This document shows positions 8,565 through 12,352 of a stretch of DNA of 12,352 bases, in pieces. Position 1 is the stretch's first letter. Each line of letters starts with the position of its first letter. The notes beneath the pieces were generated by a model. That model searched no databases. It was not told the DNA's origin and saw nothing but the letters and a program-made list of their open reading frames with translations. Location of the stretch: NCBI RefSeq assembly GCF_000003605.2, contig NW_003109109.1, forward strand, positions 15,692-28,043. The letters are read 5' to 3'. The translations under genes and the position numbers were made by a program. Source of the stretch: Saccoglossus kowalevskii. Its lineage: Eukaryota > Hemichordata > Enteropneusta > Harrimaniidae.

Positions 8565-11429
8565 CTGAAAGAAAAAACACAACTAAGAGGTAAGTCAGTG
8601 AATTATAGCCATGGCACATACTATCAATCAGGTCAAAGCTAGATTTATTTTCTCAGTTATTGTCAAACAATTACATCTCATTTTTTATTGTAAGACATTG
8701 TTTGATACGAAGGTTTGAACACAAAGCATGTCACAATTAAGGCTTTACAAGTAACTTTTGAAAACAAACTGGCTACCTGTCAGTAATTTAAAATTATTTT
8801 TTTTTGAAAATATTATCCTAGTTGAACACACCACACATGCTGTAACTAACACCTGAATCAAAAAATTACATTGTCAATCTTACCTGAATGTCAGTTAGTT
8901 CTTTAAAGAATCTACTGGCAATTGGTGCCCCTTCACTCATAGTAGGTATTTCTAATGTCTGACCACCATACAGAATACTACCCACTGGACACACCACACA
9001 CGCTGTACCTGCACCAAACATCTCTAAAACCTAAATAAACAAAATCAAATATCAATGAGGATGTTCAAGTAAAATTTCAAAATATTTGTTGATATATATT
9101 CAAAACACATATCCAAGATATGTAAGATATCCAATTCAAATACACACTTCTTATGTTCTTGTAGTTATACAAGAAAACTGTTTTCAGGGATGCTTCCGTT
9201 GACATCTAAACATGTTTTTGTTCTTGTACAACTTCTTCATCAATGAGATTCAGACAAAACAAAAGTTATGTCACATGCACAGACATACATACACACTGCA
9301 TGGACAAGATCAAATCCAGAATTATAAATTCCTGGTTTTGAAATTTACTGGAGTAAGGACAACAAAAGCCAACAACTGGGAGATATATTGTAAAGCAATA
9401 AAAGACTACATTACAACATGAATAGAGTGTACTGGTAAATAAGTTTCAATGCACTCTATGCTTTCTTATAGCCAGCAGACCTCCTGCAACGTGCACACAT
9501 GTACTTACTCTGCCATCTTTCAAAGCTTTCATTACATCAGCCATTGTAAATGTCCTCTCAGTTACTTTAAACTCATTCTGCCGGGAAATGAGAAAAATGT
9601 CAGGCACTTCCCCACTATCACAAGGATCAACAATGAATGAAAATATACTACACAATTGAAAAGACAATATATTTATTTTGAGATTTTTATTACAAGTATT
9701 AAATTAGTGGATTATAATTTATCATAAACTAATATTAATATTCATTTGATGAAATATTTAAAATTATTTTAATCATGCAAGCATGTTTGAATTTTGTTAA
9801 AGCAATGTTTTTTTACATGGTGGAACCCACATCTGAACATGATATGCCGTAACGCAACTGTTCCTTTCATATTGAAATGCACAAAAAATTTGACTTGATT
9901 GTATGAAGATAGCTATATTTAATAATTTAAATATTTATTTTGATGCAACATGGATGACACTTAGTAACAACAAATCATAACCTGATGTACATACAAAGAG
10001 TATTGCTACAAAGTTATTGACACTTTTGACAACTTACCCATTTCTTTGCTAATTCTAATAAACTTTTTCTGGTCACACCGGGAAGAATAAGACCATCTAA
10101 AGGTGGGGTAACTAGCTCTATTTCTGCAAGGTAATGTATACAGAGAGGTTTGTTAAAGCATTTGAAAGTTATGTTGATTTAGTAGATTATTGAAACCATG
10201 CAATATATACAGCATATGCACTACCGTATTTTCCTATATCTAAACTTTTAGATGATGTACGTGTTGTTACAGTAGCATGCAAAGTGATATTTAGAGAATG
10301 TCTAAATTACAGATAAATTTTCAACATGTTTTACATCTGTTGCTACCTTAAATAACCGTTAATTATAATATCATCACTCTCCAAGAAAACATATCAGGAA
10401 TCAGACATACCTCCTTGTGTATTCTTCCAGTACATAAAAATGTTCATCGTACCAACCTCTGTTAACTGGTGTTGATCGCCATATAGCCACAGTGCTTGTT
10501 GACAGCCAAGCTTAGCTGCCTCCTGTTGTACCATAATTGTTGGTGCATAATTTCTGCCAAAGCAGAATGAAAATAATGTTATTATAATAACTTTCTCTTA
10601 AAGTTGCAATATGTAAATACAAAAAACAAAACAGAACAGAACATGTTTTCAACTTCAATATTAAATTTAAAACTGAGAAAACTCACTCAAATGTAAATCA
10701 ATAAAATTAAAATTTACACTAGCTTACAATAGATCAGTAATTGGAATAGAATAAAGTAAAAAAGAAAAATGAAAACACATGTGTAGATGGGCTGATGGCA
10801 AACTGTCATTGAAATTGGAGTTGTCACAACTCACATGCACTTCTAATACATTGAATATAGTACTAGTCCTTATTGTTGGGAGTAGCACAAGGGATTTTTC
10901 AGCTATACAATACAGTACATGTGAAGACAAGGGTTTGATCTATAGTTCTTGGTATCTTAAATATAAGTTTTAGTGTCAGAATAAGGTTAAAACTTCTGAG
11001 ATATCAACATTGGGTATTCTAAAATAGAAAATGAACAAGTTTTGCCAGGAAAGTATTCTGAGTTTGTTTTTTGGCAACTCCAAATCATTGACCTTAATAT
11101 GAATGACTTTTATTAGGCAATGTCATGTCTAATAGAAGTTGTTTTTCAATTTAGTAAATATTATCCCATGATGCAATTTACGAAACTGAGTGAAAACATT
11201 TCAAAATGACATACATATTCAAGGATTTGTTCACTGTCTTTACGAAATTGAAATTTGTTACTCACCCTCCTAATTTGCAGTCTCCTGGTCCTCCTTTAAA
11301 AGCTCTGACATACCTTGGATCTGCCATTAATTTAACAGGGCTGAATGAGCCAGTTTGAAAGTAGGGACCAACAGGACTCAGAATTGCAAACAGTAAAGCC
11401 TTACCGGAAATATTCACACCTAAAGAAGG
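8523..11429 (-). CDS. BCAT: Branched-chain amino acid aminotransferase, 3' six coding exons (partial gene)
   Basis: The enzyme reversibly moves the amino group of leucine, isoleucine or valine to 2-oxoglutarate using PLP, the first step of branched-chain amino acid breakdown. Six minus-strand exons (11429-11266, 10553-10411, 10123-10038, 9577-9509, 9030-8884, 8564-8523) join in phase across GT-AG introns of 712, 287, 460, 478 and 319 bases to give 216 residues and a TGA stop. Seen in order: the SPVGPYF segment; GDCKLGGNY, whose Lys is the expected PLP Schiff-base residue; the class IV signature from EVGTMNIF to [19 protein letters not shown] with the CXXC redox pair typical of animal BCATs; and a C-terminus ending WTLDVE. 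Animal BCATs are about 380-400 residues, so roughly the first 170 are missing, encoded beyond the right edge. Without them the cytosolic (BCAT1-like) or mitochondrial (BCAT2-like) location cannot be decided. No frameshift or missing key residue is seen. Confidence 0.96.
8884..9030 (-). CDS. BCAT: BCAT exon [12 protein letters not shown] redox and substrate segment
   Basis: This 147-base, phase 0-0 exon encodes 49 residues beginning [20 protein letters not shown] and ending FFKELTDIQ. The acceptor is TTATTTAG and the donor is GTAAGA. The G-[AS]-GTA segment contributes to PLP and substrate binding. The C-V-V-C pair corresponds to the CXXC redox switch described in mammalian BCATs, and both cysteines are intact. 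The following [14 protein letters not shown] and LTDIQ stretches also match the family. Confidence 0.96.
9509..9577 (-). CDS. BCAT: BCAT exon D: short 23-codon exon
   Basis: This 69-base, phase 0-0 exon encodes [19 protein letters not shown] then KDGR, between a CCCGGCAG acceptor and a GTAAGT donor. The family carries a matching (G)EFKVSER...T stretch at this point, and the joins to KKW upstream and VLEMFGAG downstream restore the expected order. Because both ends are phase 0, skipping this exon would keep the frame, but nothing in the sequence says that it happens. Confidence 0.93.
10038..10123 (-). CDS. BCAT: BCAT exon C: TPPLDG...LPGVTRK segment
   Basis: This 86-base exon lies between a CCTTGCAG acceptor and a consensus GTAAGT donor. 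It completes a Glu codon and then encodes 28 residues, [10 protein letters not shown] then [18 protein letters not shown], ending in phase 0. The TPPLDG and ILPGVTR motifs are nearly invariant in eukaryotic BCATs, and the second completes the class IV signature begun in exon B. Residues of this loop contact the PLP phosphate in solved BCAT structures. Confidence 0.95.
10411..10553 (-). CDS. BCAT: BCAT exon B: NYAPT segment and start of the class IV signature
   Basis: This 143-base exon follows a TTTGGCAG acceptor. Its first base completes the Gly codon from exon A and its last base begins a Glu codon completed in exon C. It encodes [17 protein letters not shown], then [18 protein letters not shown], then [20 protein letters not shown] fits the first half of the aminotransferase class IV signature. 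The donor is GTATGT-like. Ala after NY, where vertebrate BCATs usually have Gly, is also familiar from fungal and bacterial BCATs, so it is not a defect. Confidence 0.95.
11266..11429 (-). CDS. BCAT: BCAT exon A (first visible coding exon): PLP-lysine segment
   Basis: This 164-base exon begins in phase 0 after a TTGTGCAG acceptor and ends with two bases of a Gly codon before a GTGAGT donor. It encodes 54 full codons starting [14 protein letters not shown], then SPVGPYF, then [17 protein letters not shown], then GDCKLG. The Lys in GDCKLG is the residue that binds PLP in the BCAT family. The opening PSLGV matches the point in animal BCATs just after a GTE or similar motif, so the preceding exon must end in phase 0. 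I find no such exon between here and the window end. Confidence 0.95.
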
Positions 11430-11651
11430 CTGCACAACAATAACATAGAATCAATATAAGTACTCAAAATATTTTCTTTTTGTTCCTGTATATATATTTT
11501 TTTTTTTTTATTTCAACAGCATCCGTTATTGTACAATACAATATTATTATATGTATGTGTTGTATCAAAACACACAAGGATGAAGAATATTAAGGAATTT
11601 ACATTAAAACAAGAAACATGGCTGTCAGCCAGCCAATTTGAATTAAATAAT

Positions 11652-12067
11652 GTACATCGATAGGTCAAGATCGTGTGAGTTGCGCCCTCCGGGTGCTTTA
11701 AACCCAACACACGCCTGACAGAAGGATGTAGTTTTTCATATCCTCTGACTATTTTCTGTCAATCAAATTGCAGGAATGACAGATAGTGACAGCCATCAAA
11801 GAGTAACCATTCACGCAGAGTTTATTTCCGCCCAAAGTTTATCATCTTGTTGAAAACAGTCAGTGCGGCTTTGATTGACTGTTTTATCATGTCCACCAAA
11901 ATGAATATTTATTGCAACACATTGCAAGAAAGCGTGAACTTTGCGTATTCGTAGTATTGATGTTGCCAACGAAACATTCACTATTCTGTCAGGCATTAGT
12001 GAGGTCTGATGCCGTTTGGCCAGCGAGGATGCCACTCACGCCTACATGTCAGACTAGTACATCGATA
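11652..12067. mobile_element. Possible insertion flanked by an 11-base direct repeat
   Basis: GTACATCGATA occurs at 11652-11662 and again at 12057-12067, in the same orientation. The 394 bases between them are visibly GC- and CpG-richer than the AT-rich intron around them. This is what a target-site duplication around a short transposable element would look like. I see no terminal inverted repeats, no poly(A)-like tail and no tRNA-type promoter, so the class is unknown. A 10-base inverted repeat (11853-11862 with 11876-11885) lies inside. An 11-base repeat can also arise by chance in 12 kb; the support is its closeness and the step in composition. Confidence 0.3.
11853..11885. repeat. Inverted repeat, 10-base arms
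   Basis: AAAACAGTCA at 11853-11862 pairs perfectly with TGACTGTTTT at 11876-11885 across a 13-base loop. It lies inside the possible insertion at 11652-12067. Confidence 0.6.
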
Positions 12068-12352
12068 ACCTAAGTACTAGTATCAAGATAAAATTGACAT
12101 GATTGAGAAATGGTTGATGTGATTTAATTTTTGTTTTACAAAAATGTTCACCAATTGGTCAAAGTTCAACAAATGAAAAATAAATCCCTGTATAGTATTG
12201 TGTCCTGAATTTGTATCAACTTTGAACAAAATTGGTGAAAGTGTGTCTAAGAAACAAGTAGAACTCATGGGGCAAATAAAAAATGACCACCAATTGACAA
12301 TTTGAATCAAATCACGACACCAAATGACGTGCATCAGTTACCCACCATGAGT

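Larger units (their letters stand above)
8565..11265 (-). other. BCAT: Five BCAT introns between the visible exons
   Basis: The introns are 10554-11265, 10124-10410, 9578-10037, 9031-9508 and 8565-8883, all GT-AG and all AT-rich. I checked them for a nested gene and found only short, unrecognisable ORFs on both strands (for example around 10724-10973 and 9212-9421), which I take as chance. Confidence 0.85.
11430..12352 (-). other. BCAT: Upstream BCAT intron (incomplete)
   Basis: Exon A opens in phase 0 at PSLGV, and no sequence encoding the preceding conserved BCAT block is visible up to the window end. This whole stretch therefore appears to be intron of more than 900 bases. It includes a run of 13 T at 11497-11509 and a GC-richer interval (about 11663-12056) that is listed separately. 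An alternative promoter or exon inside it cannot be excluded. Confidence 0.7.

Noticed and set aside
9446-9667. Minus-strand ORF overlapping BCAT exon D, read as an independent protein
   Set aside because: Only the 69 bases at 9577-9509 match BCAT; the rest is read-through into both flanking introns past good splice sites.
11811-12035. Minus-strand 74-codon frame upstream of BCAT exon A, considered as a BCAT leader or alternative first exon
   Set aside because: It opens with GTG rather than ATG. The exons for the missing conserved BCAT N-terminal half are not between it and exon A. It falls in a block that looks more like an insertion.
12340-12352. Possible splice donor (GTAACT on the minus strand) at the right edge as the end of the preceding BCAT exon
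   Set aside because: The few bases before it would encode residues unlike the conserved block that precedes PSLGV in BCATs. Too little sequence is visible to support it.

Overview
The window looks like nuclear DNA of an animal: AT-rich, mostly non-coding, with one clearly recognisable gene split by short GT-AG introns. Exon and intron sizes and base composition fit a lophotrochozoan invertebrate, perhaps a mollusc. That placement is only an impression, because the window contains no diagnostic marker. I see no bacterial operon, CRISPR array, tRNA or rRNA.

The one secure gene is a branched-chain amino acid aminotransferase (BCAT; class IV, PLP-dependent) on the minus strand. Its last six coding exons lie at 11429-11266, 10553-10411, 10123-10038, 9577-9509, 9030-8884 and 8564-8523. 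All five introns between them have GT-AG ends and the reading phases join exactly, giving 216 codons plus a TGA stop. This covers the C-terminal half or more of the enzyme, including the PLP lysine segment, the class IV signature and the CXXC redox motif. The N-terminal exons must lie beyond the right edge. A plausible poly(A) signal sits about 65 bases past the stop (8458-8453).

Region by region: 1-174 is probably the first intron of an unidentified minus-strand gene that runs off the left edge. Bases 175 to about 290 are a possible non-coding first exon, inside a CpG- and GC-box-rich promoter-like stretch that reaches about 360. Bases 360-5530 are AT-rich with no recognisable gene. They hold a G-rich tract (923-940), an ACGCGT cluster (1178-1222), a strong 65-base hairpin (2300-2364), small tandem repeats, and a stretch (3745-4572) where one plus-strand frame is unusually open but interrupted. 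Bases 5548-5715 form a compact promoter-like cluster (three CCAAT boxes, a perfect CRE, a TATA box) followed by a 77-codon cysteine-rich ORF. Bases 5980-8430 are again mostly featureless apart from a second hairpin (6797-6854) and overlapping small ORFs near 7578-7962. Bases 8435-11429 are the BCAT 3' end, exons and introns. Bases 11430-12352 are the upstream BCAT intron, with a possible GC-richer insertion flanked by an 11-base direct repeat (11652-11662 and 12057-12067).

I found no convincing new multi-gene system. The items most worth a second look are the two hairpins, the orphan promoter-like cluster and the possible insertion in the BCAT intron.
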